DNA of 64,000 nt, from assembly GCF_011927625.1 (NCBI RefSeq), contig NZ_JAATIZ010000001.1, positions 744,001 through 808,000 of the forward strand, written 5' to 3'. A program made the translations under genes and the position numbers. The notes under the pieces are model-generated. The model had not been told where the DNA came from. It saw only the letters and a list, made by a program, of their open reading frames with translations, and made no database searches. This document shows, one piece after another, positions 42,381-51,088 of this stretch (position 1 is its first letter; the number at the start of each line of letters is the position of its first letter). This DNA is from Paenalcaligenes hominis (GTDB taxonomy: Bacteria; Pseudomonadota; Gammaproteobacteria; Burkholderiales; Burkholderiaceae_B).

Positions 42381-44773
42381 GCCTCTTCCCCTTGTACTGC
42401 CTTAATCTCCACTCCCAAAATCTGCGCAATCAAGCCATCAGCCTGCTGCTCTAACGCTAAAATATCTGCCGTGATTTCCTCTAAGTTTCGTAAGGGCTTA
42501 TGACGGTAGAAATATTTGTTAAAGCTAATCTCATAACCAATACGCACTGAATCTAAATTGATCCAAGCCTCATCTACATGTGGCTTTACCTCAGCCATGA
42601 AATAGTCATGAATGCCTTGCTTTAGTGGAATAGACTCACTATCACGCAAATCACTGTTCGACTCATAGGTCTGATACTCATGGGCTTTTCCCGTGGGGTA
42701 ATAGCCAAAGTCAGGAAGCTGTTCCACAGTGCAGCCTAAGTGATCAAGCAGTTCATCTAACTTATCTCCCTTCAACAACTGACGACGAGCTATCACTTTC
42801 TCTGCATTCTCGTCATACCAGCTGACTGCATTTAAAATGCTGTTTTTATCAGAAGCAGACAAACGAAGCTCCAAGGCCTTTAATGCCCCGTCGACGTCTT
42901 TTTTAAAGACATTAAAGTCATTGTAAAATTTGTCTCCTATTTGCTGCTGTAATTTCACCGCAGCAGTATATAAGTCGCGCTGCTTAGTCCAATGCTCTAC
43001 ATCGACTAAACGGCGACGTGCGGTAGCGTTTAGCGTGATGCCTTGCCCTTCACACCACGCCTCTAACTCTTTACGTAACGCAGTTAAAAAGGCTTTGTCA
43101 TACACCTTTTCACCATGAGCTTTATAAGCGTATGCCATTACTTCAGCCAAATTACGATCAAACCGTAAATCAGCAATACGCTCTGTTGTGAATTGAGCAC
43201 TGCGACGATCTGGGCGCTCTATGGTGACCTTGTAATAACCTAACTCATGATTCTCAAAGACTTGGCTGGCAATGCCTCTAGGCTCTTGTTGCTGGTCTAA
43301 CTCACGCTCTACCTCTGCCAACTTTTTATAGGTAGCAACGATAGTATCGATATGATCGGAGGTTAACTCACAGTTTTTATTGCCTAAATTTTTACGTAGC
43401 TTACTAAATAATAAACTGCCATCAATCAGCTGCACTTTTCCTTGGCGCTCAGGCGTTTTTTTATTACTTAATAACCAAATATAAGTCGTGATTCCTGTGT
43501 TGTAAAACAGGTTATTAGGCAGTTGAATAATGGCCTCAAGTAAATCGTTTTCAATTAAATAACGACGAATATTACTTTCACCACTGCCTGCATCACCAGT
43601 AAACAAACTAGACCCATTATGAACAGAAGCAATGCGTGAGCCTATTGCACTCGCAACAGGGTCCTTCATCTTGTTGACCATTTCCATCAAGAATAAAAGC
43701 TGCCCATCGCTAGAACGTGGTGTTGCATCTACTTCTTCGTGTTCCCCCCAGTAATTTTTAAGCTGTACTTTAAAACGAGGGTCAATAACATCATTACCGC
43801 TTTTGATGTACTTTAAATCCGAGTTCCAACTTTTACCGTAAGGGGGGTTGGATAACATGACATCGAACTGCATCCCAGCAAACTCATCTGTGGCCAACGT
43901 TGAGCCCATACGAATGTTCTCTGGGTTATTCCCTTTGATCATCATGTCTGACTTACAGATAGCGTAGGTTTCGTCATTAATCTCTTTACCGTACAAATAC
44001 ACATCACGGGTATGATCGGCAGTTTGATATTTCTCTTCGATTAGGTTTTGTGCTTCGGTTAACATCCCACCACTACCACAAACAGGGTCATAGACAGTGA
44101 TGGTTAAAGGCAGCTGATTAGCAATTGGTTCAAAAACCAGATGCGTCATTAACTCGATAACCTCACGTGGTGTAAAGTGCTCACCTGCCTCTTCGTTATT
44201 TTCCTCATTGAAGCGACGAATCAACTCCTCAAACACATAACCCATACCCAAGTTAGACAAAGCGGGCAGAAGGTTACCGTCTGGATCAGCAGTACTTTCA
44301 GTAGTGAGATTGATATAAGGAGAAACAAATTTCTCTAACACGTCTAAGAGCACATCACGGCTTGCCATGTGGCGAACTTGAGCCCGTAAATTAAAGCACT
44401 CTATGATCTCTTGAACATTAGAGCTAAAACCATTGAGGTAATCCTCAAAGTTAGCTATCAGTATTTGCTGGTTATTACTGGCAGTTTGGTGCAATTTTTT
44501 AAGAGTCCAGTCGCTCGTGTTATAAAACACATAACCTGCCTCACGACGCAATGGGTGTTCATCTAGCTCGATTAGCCCCATTTCTTCTTTTTGAAAGCGT
44601 ACTTCTTCTAATACTTTTTCTTTGGTGCTTTCTAATAACGCATCAAGTCTACGCAAGACTACCATCGGCAAGATAACATCTCTGTACTTACCCCTAACAT
44701 ATACATCGCGTAAACAATCATCTGCAATAGACCAAATAAAAGAAACGAGCTTGTTGTGTACACTTTGATTCAT
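42377..44773 (-). CDS. hsdM: Type I restriction-modification DNA methyltransferase subunit M
   Basis: 798 aa, a long HsdM. It has an N-terminal HsdM_N helical domain, the AdoMet-binding motif DPVCGSGGMLTEAQ and the catalytic motif IV SNPPYG of N6-adenine methyltransferases. The C-terminal region, from about residue 520, is extended beyond the ~500 aa of classical EcoKI HsdM. It is first in the operon; a TATACT box lies in the ~170-bp upstream gap. Confidence 0.95.
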   Translation of the reverse strand: MNQSVHNKLVSFIWSIADDCLRDVYVRGKYRDVILPMVVLRRLDALLESTKEKVLEEVRFQKEEMGLIELDEHPLRREAGYVFYNTSDWTLKKLHQTASNNQQILIANFEDYLNGFSSNVQEIIECFNLRAQVRHMASRDVLLDVLEKFVSPYINLTTESTADPDGNLLPALSNLGMGYVFEELIRRFNEENNEEAGEHFTPREVIELMTHLVFEPIANQLPLTITVYDPVCGSGGMLTEAQNLIEEKYQTADHTRDVYLYGKEINDETYAICKSDMMIKGNNPENIRMGSTLATDEFAGMQFDVMLSNPPYGKSWNSDLKYIKSGNDVIDPRFKVQLKNYWGEHEEVDATPRSSDGQLLFLMEMVNKMKDPVASAIGSRIASVHNGSSLFTGDAGSGESNIRRYLIENDLLEAIIQLPNNLFYNTGITTYIWLLSNKKTPERQGKVQLIDGSLLFSKLRKNLGNKNCELTSDHIDTIVATYKKLAEVERELDQQQEPRGIASQVFENHELGYYKVTIERPDRRSAQFTTERIADLRFDRNLAEVMAYAYKAHGEKVYDKAFLTALRKELEAWCEGQGITLNATARRRLVDVEHWTKQRDLYTAAVKLQQQIGDKFYNDFNVFKKDVDGALKALELRLSASDKNSILNAVSWYDENAEKVIARRQLLKGDKLDELLDHLGCTVEQLPDFGYYPTGKAHEYQTYESNSDLRDSESIPLKQGIHDYFMAEVKPHVDEAWINLDSVRIGYEISFNKYFYRHKPLRNLEEITADILALEQQADGLIAQILGVEIKAVQGEEA

Positions 44774-44944
44774 GGGTCTGCTTGGGAGAGAATGAGTTAA
44801 AAAATAATTAGTTGCAAGGAGTATAGCCTAACCCTCTCAGTTACTATAGAGGTGCGCGCTATGACTAACAGCAGACTTTAAGAGCCTTCTCCTAACTATT
44901 GATCTACTACCATTAAAAAAGCAATGTGACCACTTTCGATAAAA

Positions 44945-45868
44945 CTACTCATCACTTACCTCACCATCAAGCTGCTGCTCTTGCCAAGCACCATATGTTA
45001 AAGCTTTTCCCTCAACTACCCAAGACTTGCGCCCATTCGCACTACGCCCTGCCACTACTGCCGCCGCTGCACTGGGGCTAGAAAAAACCGTATCCACAGC
45101 AAAAGTACGCTGCCCTGATTCTGTTTTGATCAACGTTTCGCTAGCACAAAGCTGCTCGTAGAGGCTTTCATAACCACCAGCGGTACCTTCCCATCTGGCT
45201 CTAGCTGAAGATCCAGCTAATACAACAAACTGACCTTCTATTTCTTTGGCCTGCGCTTTAATGCCTTTGGTGGGCATAGCAAAGGTAAATAAAGGAGATT
45301 CCGCTGGTATGTTTGTTGTTTTATGGTGTTCGTTTATCTCGTTGACTGGGCTGCGCAAATAGTCAAAACCTAACACCGGCAAGATAGTACGCAACTGCTC
45401 CATAAAAAACGCCATATCTGCCTGATCTGACTCGGGCAAATTGACGTACTCATGAGCCGTTCCATTTTCTAACTGACACAATCCGCTTTGACTTACACTT
45501 CGTATAAGCTGGCTTTCTAAATATTTAGCATGGGCTTTAGTTAGGTTTTGATCTTTGCTTGTGACGAGCCAGACATGCTCCCAAAAGTCCTTGCCACCTG
45601 ATTCCTGTGTTCGATTATGCTGCTTGAGCCTGACACTAACATCATCACTCTCACCGATATACACTAAAGGCAGCGCCCCGCCTTCAGGGTCACTACCCAC
45701 TAAAAAATAGATACCCGTTCGTTTGCTTTCTGGACGTTGCACCAGCTCTGATAGTTTGGTTCTAGGGCCTGTTAGCACATGCCCTGTCCAATTCATAATT
45801 TCTGCGGTCAATAAACCTTTAGGTGAACCGTCTACTAAAAAGAGTCGAATGCTGCGTCCTTGTGACAT
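44945..45868 (-). CDS. GIY-YIG nuclease family protein with DUF4357
   Basis: 307 aa from the ATG at 45868, preceded by a strong GGAGG ribosome binding site. The GIY-YIG core is at residues ~50-95: GIYFLVGSDPEGGALPLVYIGESDDVSVRLKQHN, with the conserved Glu/Asn expected further on. The C-terminus (SSPSAAAAVVAGRSANGRKSWVV) matches DUF4357. This pairing is found in proteins next to restriction systems and mobile islands, and could cleave foreign DNA. It lies 51 bp from the inovirus-like gene and 170 bp before hsdM. Confidence 0.82.
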   Translation of the reverse strand: MSQGRSIRLFLVDGSPKGLLTAEIMNWTGHVLTGPRTKLSELVQRPESKRTGIYFLVGSDPEGGALPLVYIGESDDVSVRLKQHNRTQESGGKDFWEHVWLVTSKDQNLTKAHAKYLESQLIRSVSQSGLCQLENGTAHEYVNLPESDQADMAFFMEQLRTILPVLGFDYLRSPVNEINEHHKTTNIPAESPLFTFAMPTKGIKAQAKEIEGQFVVLAGSSARARWEGTAGGYESLYEQLCASETLIKTESGQRTFAVDTVFSSPSAAAAVVAGRSANGRKSWVVEGKALTYGAWQEQQLDGEVSDE

Positions 45869-45919
45869 GCTTGATTTCCTCCAAGTAAAGCCACAAAGTA
45901 ACACAATATTTCAAACGAG

Positions 45920-46519
45920 TTATGAGTGTAGTCTGGGACGGCCTAAACGATGGGTTCTAGGCTTGTAACCACCCTGCCTATACGAACGATAAGCTTTACC
46001 TGCCGCATCGCGCCTAACAGGCTTTCCTTCCTCTTCTTTTACCAAATGCCTCAAAGCCTCTTTCAGGTTAGCTTTACCTTGTGAGTCATCATACAAAACC
46101 ATACCTACAGCAAACACCCGATAGGTAGATTTATTCATATTAGCGCTGTAGTAACTACCTAACCCTCGTGTAATCGTATCTACCCAGTACTCACCTAAAG
46201 CCTGCGCTAACAAGTAATCGTTCTTTACTTTTTGTCCATCAAAAAAGAACACCACATGGTAATGCCAACGCCTATCCACTCCGTACTCTAGCTTTGCTGC
46301 ATAGGTGATGTAATGGTTAAAGAGCTGATTAAAACGCAGGTTATTACGTAGTCGAATAAATGCCTCGTTCATATATTCGTAAGTGTTGACATCAGCATAC
46401 TCATTTCCGATGTACAGATCTAAGCGCACTACAAGGAGCTTAGAGTAGTCATTAAAGAGCTGATCAATAAAGTGATGAAGTCTCTCTTGATTAGAACGAT
46501 TGTAATTTCGTGTAGCCAT
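45920..46519 (-). CDS. Inovirus Gp2-like protein (YagK/YfjJ-type, HUH-like)
   Basis: 199 aa from the ATG at 46519 (AGAGG ribosome binding site 7 bp before). The body matches the inovirus Gp2 / YagK-YfjJ C-terminal family of filamentous-phage-like and cryptic prophage elements. The segment RRWHYHVVFFFDG contains a His-x-His of the type used by HUH rolling-circle replication initiators, followed by a tyrosine-rich segment (GSYYSANMNKSTY). The tail is strongly basic (RSYRQGGYKPRTHRLGRPR). No coat or packaging genes are nearby, so this is a remnant or satellite component. Confidence 0.75.
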   Translation of the reverse strand: MATRNYNRSNQERLHHFIDQLFNDYSKLLVVRLDLYIGNEYADVNTYEYMNEAFIRLRNNLRFNQLFNHYITYAAKLEYGVDRRWHYHVVFFFDGQKVKNDYLLAQALGEYWVDTITRGLGSYYSANMNKSTYRVFAVGMVLYDDSQGKANLKEALRHLVKEEEGKPVRRDAAGKAYRSYRQGGYKPRTHRLGRPRLHS

Positions 46520-46581
46520 CGCTATACCTCTATGGTGATTCATTGATAGGTATAGGCCTTAGATGAAACAGTAAGAAAGTA

Positions 46582-46606
46582 AGGGGGTATGTTGAGAACA
46601 CCCCCT
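46582..46606. repeat. GC-rich hairpin upstream of the HUH-like gene
   Basis: AGGGGGT (46582-46588) and ACCCCCT (46600-46606) close a hairpin whose inner part can also pair (GTT/AAC). It sits about 60 bp upstream of the Gp2-like start, where a rolling-circle origin would be plausible. Confidence 0.5.
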
Positions 46607-46659
46607 ACTACTACGATTACCCTTGCTTCTTAATTTAATAGCATCTAAAACCTAAAGTG

Positions 46660-46758
46660 ATGAACCTAAGCCCAGTTAAGAGCCAATCCAAAATACCCCA
46701 TCAGGTAAAAGGAAAAATCAAAGGTGATTGGTGTTTTAAACTACACACTTAGGTTCAT
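46660..46758. repeat. Spaced 11-bp inverted repeat
   Basis: ATGAACCTAAG (46660-46670) and CTTAGGTTCAT (46748-46758) are perfectly complementary and 77 bp apart. It lies in the non-coding gap 46520-46826, between the HUH-like gene and the MFS operon's terminator. The role is unknown. Confidence 0.5.
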
Positions 46759-46776
46759 ATACTTAGAGGCGAGACG

Positions 46777-46804
46777 TAAAAAAATAGGCTCCATAAAGGA
46801 GCCT
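46777..46804 (-). terminator. Terminator of the Rieske/MFS operon
   Basis: AGGCTCC / GGAGCCT with a 5-nt loop and a T run on the minus strand, directly after the MFS gene. Confidence 0.85.
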
Positions 46805-46826
46805 GTAAAGTAATAAACAGGTGTTC

Positions 46827-48158
46827 CTATGCGGGTTGTGGAACTACCGAAGAAGCAGGCCTACGTTGTAATAAAAAAATGGCAAGAGCAGCTAATAAAA
46901 AAGCAACTGCATATAGAGTAAACAACTGTTCTGGGCTCCAATTAGCATCAATAAGTCCGCCAGCAACCAACGGGGATAAAATAGCTCCGGATCGTCCAAT
47001 ACCAATAGCCCAACCTAATCCTGTTACACGCTGCGTGACACTGTAAATGCTAGGGGTAATAGAATAAAGCCCCGCTACACATCCATTAACAAAAACACCT
47101 AAAGCTAAAGCAGTCAGAAACGCCAAGTGTAAATTACTAGTTAAGCTGACAAAGATGCTCATCAAAATAGCACTAATAATGAAGTAAATGATTAGCAAGC
47201 GAGACAAACGATACTTAGCAGCTAAGAATCCGATTAGAGATGTTCCTACAATTCCACCTACATTAAGCAATACACCACCAGTAATACCTTGTTGAGTAGA
47301 TAAGCCAGCTGTTACTAACAGTTTAGGTGTCCAACTCATGACAAAATAAAAAGTGAACATGATCATGAAGAAAGCCACCCAAATTAATAAGGTAGAAGCC
47401 GCCAGCCCTGATGAAAATAAGCTTCCAACTTTATTAGTGTTAGGTGCTAGCTCCGAGCTAGAGACATCTGGGAGCCTATCAAATAACTGTAGCCCAACCT
47501 TAGAGTGAATTAAGTTCACCTTTTTAAGAGCATCTTTAGGGCGTTTCGACATTAAAAAGTCTAAAGACTCGGGCAACCAAACAAATAGAATCGGAAGAGT
47601 AATGAGTGTTACTATGCCGCCGTAGAAAAAAACCGGCCTCCAACCTAAACTAGGGATAATCTGAGCCGCAATTAACCCTCCAATGGTTGCGCCCAACGCA
47701 TAGGCAGTTGCTTGCAGACTAATTGCTAGACCACGCCAGCGATCTGAGGCATATTCTCCCGCTATCACATAACTACTAGCAAGAATTCCGCCTATCCCAA
47801 GCCCAGTCAATAAGCGGAGAGCACCTAGCTGCATCGCCGACTGTGCATATGCTGAAGCCAACATGCCGCAGCCAGTAATAGCGATACATACCATAATCAA
47901 AGGACGGCGTCCTATATGATCGGCCCAGGGGGCTATGATTAAAGACCCTAAAGCCATTCCTATCAACCCAGCACTTAATAAGTAACCTAGTTGTACTCCT
48001 CCTAGCCCCCATTCATTGGACACGGAGGATGCAGTAAAAGCCATGACTAAAACATCAAAGCCATCCAGCATATTAATTAAGAAGCACAAGGAAATAACAA
48101 ACCATTGAAACGTACTCATTGGTCTTTGACTCATGCCCATAGCGACTGAAGATTTCAT
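46827..48158 (-). CDS. MFS transporter, aromatic acid:H+ symporter (AAHS) family
   Basis: 443 aa with 12 predicted transmembrane helices. The AAHS signature is in helix 1 (NMLDGFDVLVMAF, the acid-binding Asp pair) and in loop 2-3 (ADHIGRRPLIM). The family imports aromatic acids such as benzoate, protocatechuate or vanillate. The good ribosome binding site (aaggag) is 7 bp before the ATG. It is last in the operon with the Rieske oxygenase and its reductase, and a terminator follows. Confidence 0.9.
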   Translation of the reverse strand: MKSSVAMGMSQRPMSTFQWFVISLCFLINMLDGFDVLVMAFTASSVSNEWGLGGVQLGYLLSAGLIGMALGSLIIAPWADHIGRRPLIMVCIAITGCGMLASAYAQSAMQLGALRLLTGLGIGGILASSYVIAGEYASDRWRGLAISLQATAYALGATIGGLIAAQIIPSLGWRPVFFYGGIVTLITLPILFVWLPESLDFLMSKRPKDALKKVNLIHSKVGLQLFDRLPDVSSSELAPNTNKVGSLFSSGLAASTLLIWVAFFMIMFTFYFVMSWTPKLLVTAGLSTQQGITGGVLLNVGGIVGTSLIGFLAAKYRLSRLLIIYFIISAILMSIFVSLTSNLHLAFLTALALGVFVNGCVAGLYSITPSIYSVTQRVTGLGWAIGIGRSGAILSPLVAGGLIDANWSPEQLFTLYAVAFLLAALAIFLLQRRPASSVVPQPA

Positions 48159-48233
48159 TTTTGTCTCCTTTATGTGGGTGTAAGCAAAGTGATCTGTTTT
48201 CAGTACCCACTTTGCCTATCTTTCTTAAATCGC

Positions 48234-49352
48234 TTAGACGGTTTCAGTCTCTAAGACTTTGTCTTGATTAGACTCAGATTGAATCATCTCTTTTTTTTCG
48301 CATAGTCTGTCAATAATTCGACGGGCACGATTAGCTCCTACATCTACATGGATATCAATCACAGGCTTAGGTCCAAACCGCAGCATATTTTGATACTGTT
48401 TTTCAATTATTTCCTTATCCTCGTCAAAAGTGAGTTGAGTTTGCTCAACTACCTTATTTTTTATTTCCTCAACATTGTTGGTAGGATTTGTAGCCATGGT
48501 CCAAAAATAATGACAGGTAGTTTCCGTTTCAGGGGTAATGCCATGAAAGCCTCTCATATGGAAACCTCCTCGCTCAGGATCATTCAAATCCGCAGTATTA
48601 TGATCAACTGCACCTGTCCAAATCAATTGGTGTGTGACACGAAAATCAATTTCTTGCCAACGATCTACATTACCGTGAAAAGTATAAGCGGCCGTATACG
48701 TGGATGGTGGCTCTGAGTTAGGCATATAGCGAATAACTCTTACATTATCACCCTCACTTTCCACTTTCATTTCCGCATTCATGTGAATTTTGGCATTTCC
48801 ACCAATGGTGTGTGGATGCACATAAGCCAAATGGCTTAAATCTAATAAGTTGTCATGAATTAGCTGATATGGAGCGTTGTAATAGTAAACACCTCCACCG
48901 TAGACATATTGTGGATCGCTGTGCACAAAATAAGATGGCGCATCGCAAGCAGGAGCTACATGTTGATCTTGGCCAAACCAAATCCAAATCAAACCATCAC
49001 GTTCTTGGACATGATACGCAGCCACTTTAGCTTTAGATGGAATTTTTTCTTGGCCCGGAATTTCAATACATTTCCCATCTTGATTAAATAGTAAACCATG
49101 GTAGCCACACCGTAACCCACTGCTTTCCACCATACCACTGGAAAGAGGTAATGCACGATGACAGCACCGATCCTCTAGTGCAGCAACAGTCCCGTCACCC
49201 ATTCTAAAAAGCACAATAGGTTTTTCCAATAAAGTACGTCCAATAGGCTGATCTTTCAATTCAGAGGAAAGAGCGGCTACATACCACTGATTAAGAGGAA
49301 ATTTACTTTTTTCTGATACGTCTCGTTTAACTTCTACTGTCGCGATAGTCAT
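48234..49352 (-). CDS. Rieske non-haem iron oxygenase (vanillate O-demethylase oxygenase-like)
   Basis: 372 aa from the ATG at 49352 (aaggag ribosome binding site at 6 bp; the ATG at 49358 is too close). The Rieske [2Fe-2S] ligands are Cys-His in DRCCHRALPLS and Cys-x-x-His in LRCGYHGL. The catalytic iron site is NLLDLSHLAYVHPH. This single-component arrangement is the VanA/DdmC/TsaM-type of O-demethylases. A possible reaction is vanillate to protocatechuate, but related substrates (isovanillate, dicamba-like methoxybenzoates) are equally consistent. It works with the adjacent reductase. Confidence 0.88.
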   Translation of the reverse strand: MTIATVEVKRDVSEKSKFPLNQWYVAALSSELKDQPIGRTLLEKPIVLFRMGDGTVAALEDRCCHRALPLSSGMVESSGLRCGYHGLLFNQDGKCIEIPGQEKIPSKAKVAAYHVQERDGLIWIWFGQDQHVAPACDAPSYFVHSDPQYVYGGGVYYYNAPYQLIHDNLLDLSHLAYVHPHTIGGNAKIHMNAEMKVESEGDNVRVIRYMPNSEPPSTYTAAYTFHGNVDRWQEIDFRVTHQLIWTGAVDHNTADLNDPERGGFHMRGFHGITPETETTCHYFWTMATNPTNNVEEIKNKVVEQTQLTFDEDKEIIEKQYQNMLRFGPKPVIDIHVDVGANRARRIIDRLCEKKEMIQSESNQDKVLETETV

Positions 49353-49386
49353 TATCATCTCCTTAGCATTAAGTCTGATTTATGTT

Positions 49387-50346
49387 TTAAAGATCAAGTA
49401 ATAAGCTTGGGCTTTTTGCTCTTGAACAACATGGAGTAAAGCAGTTGCCTGCCGCCTTTTCATCGTCTGTCAGAAAATGATCTCTATGATCAGGGTCGCC
49501 ACTTAACACACCAGTCACACAGCTACCACAAATTCCTTGCTCACAAGACACAGGAATGTCGATCCCCGCTTCATCCAGTACTTCAAAAACCGTCTTATTA
49601 GCAGGTATTTGGTAAGTCTTTCCGGTACTCGCAATTTGTACCTCAAAAATTTGGTCACCTTGTTGGGGCGAAGTCTCTGCTGCAAAATACTCCTTATGTA
49701 TGTTTGAACTTGGCCAGTGATTTTTATGAGCAACTTCTAATACATAATCCATAAAGCCTGTCGGTCCACATGTATAAAGGTGAGTCTCTAAGCCTGGCTT
49801 TTTCAAAATATTAGCTATTTCAGAGCGACTATCTGTTTCTATATGAAGATGAACAGAAGGTGCTAACCCCTCAGAAACCAATAGATTCATAAAGGCAACA
49901 TGTGCTTGTGAGCGACAAAAATAATGAAGCTCAAAGTTTTCTTTTTTTCTTGCAAGTTCTTGAGCCATGCAGATCAAAGGAGTAATACCTATGCCACCAG
50001 CTAGTAATACATGTAAATCTGCCAGAGGGGCTAACTCAAATAGGTTTTTAGGAGGACTAGCTCTCAATGAGAACCCTTCTATTAATTGATCGTGCACTAT
50101 CTGTGACCCACCTCTAGAGTCTTTTTCACGTTGAACGGCAATGGAGTACTTATCTGTGGATGGTGTGGCAGGATGACACAATGAGTATTGACGAATTAAA
50201 CCATTAGGTAGATGAAGGTCAATATGAGCACCCGGTTCGAAGGTGGGCAGTTCCCCACCTTCAGCTGAAACCAAATCCAAACAGATTATGTCCTCGGCCT
50301 CTTGCGCTCTTCGTGAGACAATAAGATTTAAAATATTTATATCCAT
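49387..50346 (-). CDS. VanB-type FNR/[2Fe-2S] oxidoreductase
   Basis: 319 aa. The N-terminal FMN/FNR domain (residues ~1-220) has the flavin-binding RQYSLCHPA and NAD-binding LLAGGIGITPLICMA segments. The C-terminal plant-type ferredoxin has CEQGICGSCVTG and a later Cys (NCFTPC). It passes electrons from NADH to a Rieske oxygenase. It is first in the reductase-oxygenase-MFS operon and divergent from a MarR gene, with two operator-like repeats between. Confidence 0.9.
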   Translation of the reverse strand: MDINILNLIVSRRAQEAEDIICLDLVSAEGGELPTFEPGAHIDLHLPNGLIRQYSLCHPATPSTDKYSIAVQREKDSRGGSQIVHDQLIEGFSLRASPPKNLFELAPLADLHVLLAGGIGITPLICMAQELARKKENFELHYFCRSQAHVAFMNLLVSEGLAPSVHLHIETDSRSEIANILKKPGLETHLYTCGPTGFMDYVLEVAHKNHWPSSNIHKEYFAAETSPQQGDQIFEVQIASTGKTYQIPANKTVFEVLDEAGIDIPVSCEQGICGSCVTGVLSGDPDHRDHFLTDDEKAAGNCFTPCCSRAKSPSLLLDL

Positions 50347-50429
50347 AGCTGTACAACCCTAGCTTTGCCAATGCAGTTATCATTAAATACACTAAGTGAT
50401 AGCTAAAGACTCGTTTCTAAGCTTTAACT

Positions 50430-50445
50430 AGTCAATTAGTTGACT
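50430..50445. promoter_or_regulatory. MarR operator candidate 1
   Basis: AGTCAA-TTAG-TTGACT, a perfect 6-bp inverted repeat with a 4-bp centre. It lies between the reductase and marR starts. Confidence 0.55.
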
Positions 50446-50473
50446 TGCCAACGATCCAACTATAAAAACAATA

Positions 50474-50489
50474 AGTTGATGTATCAACT
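50474..50489. promoter_or_regulatory. MarR operator candidate 2
   Basis: AGTTGA-TGTA-TCAACT has the same geometry as the site at 50430 and shares the AGT...ACT ends. It lies 44 bp away (centre to centre) and 30 bp before the marR ATG. Confidence 0.6.
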
Positions 50490-50518
50490 AATGTTTACCC
50501 TAATATATTTCATAACCT

Positions 50519-50980
50519 ATGACTTCAACAAAAAAACTAGATCTTGAGCGTTACACTCCTGCTCTACTTACTTTCATCGCCAATAAGCTTTCTTCGGGCT
50601 CTTCACAGCTGTACAGAGAGCGGTTTAATATTGGTATTGTTGAATGGCGTGTTTTATCTATGCTTGTAGTAGAAAGCCATATTCCTGCACAACGTGTTTG
50701 TCAGGTTATTGGCTTAGATAAAAGCGCTGTGAGCAAGTCAGTTCAAACATTACTAACGGCAGGTTATATACAGTCAGAGCCAGATAAAAAAGATGCCAGA
50801 AAGCAATGCCTAAGCCTTACGACTGAAGGCTATCGTTTGCATGATGAAATTTTTGAGATTGCTCAGGAAAGAGAGCGACGACTTCTACAAACGTTAACTC
50901 CTGATGAAAGAGAGATTTTTATCGATATTCTCAACCGCCTGCATAGCCAGATTGACTATGTAAACGAATATAGGCCTTAA
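50519..50980 (+). CDS. MarR-family regulator
   Basis: 153 aa, winged helix-turn-helix (RVCQVIGLDKSAVSKSVQTLLTAGYIQSEPDKKDARKQCLSLTTEGYRL) between helical dimerisation ends. The wing arginine-aspartate pattern (DKKDARK) is typical. It is divergent from the VanAB-like operon and probably represses it (and itself) through the two palindromes, being released by the aromatic substrate. No other gene lies between. Confidence 0.9.
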   Translation: MTSTKKLDLERYTPALLTFIANKLSSGSSQLYRERFNIGIVEWRVLSMLVVESHIPAQRVCQVIGLDKSAVSKSVQTLLTAGYIQSEPDKKDARKQCLSLTTEGYRLHDEIFEIAQERERRLLQTLTPDEREIFIDILNRLHSQIDYVNEYRP

Positions 50981-51030
50981 GAAAACATTGTTTGGATACT
51001 GTGGTCATAACTTACCTTTGCACAGTAAAA

Positions 51031-51052
51031 AACAGGCTCCTTTACGGAGCCT
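51031..51052 (-). terminator. Terminator after the DUF4276 gene
   Basis: AGGCTCC / GGAGCCT with a T run on the minus strand. The stem is nearly identical to the one at 46786-46804. Confidence 0.75.
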
Positions 51053-51088
51053 ATAAATAAATTAATTCCCAGCTAAAGATGAGTTCAA

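Noticed and set aside
44774-44944. hsdM promoter
   Set aside because: A TATACT box is visible but no convincing -35 at the right distance, so it is mentioned only in the hsdM entry.
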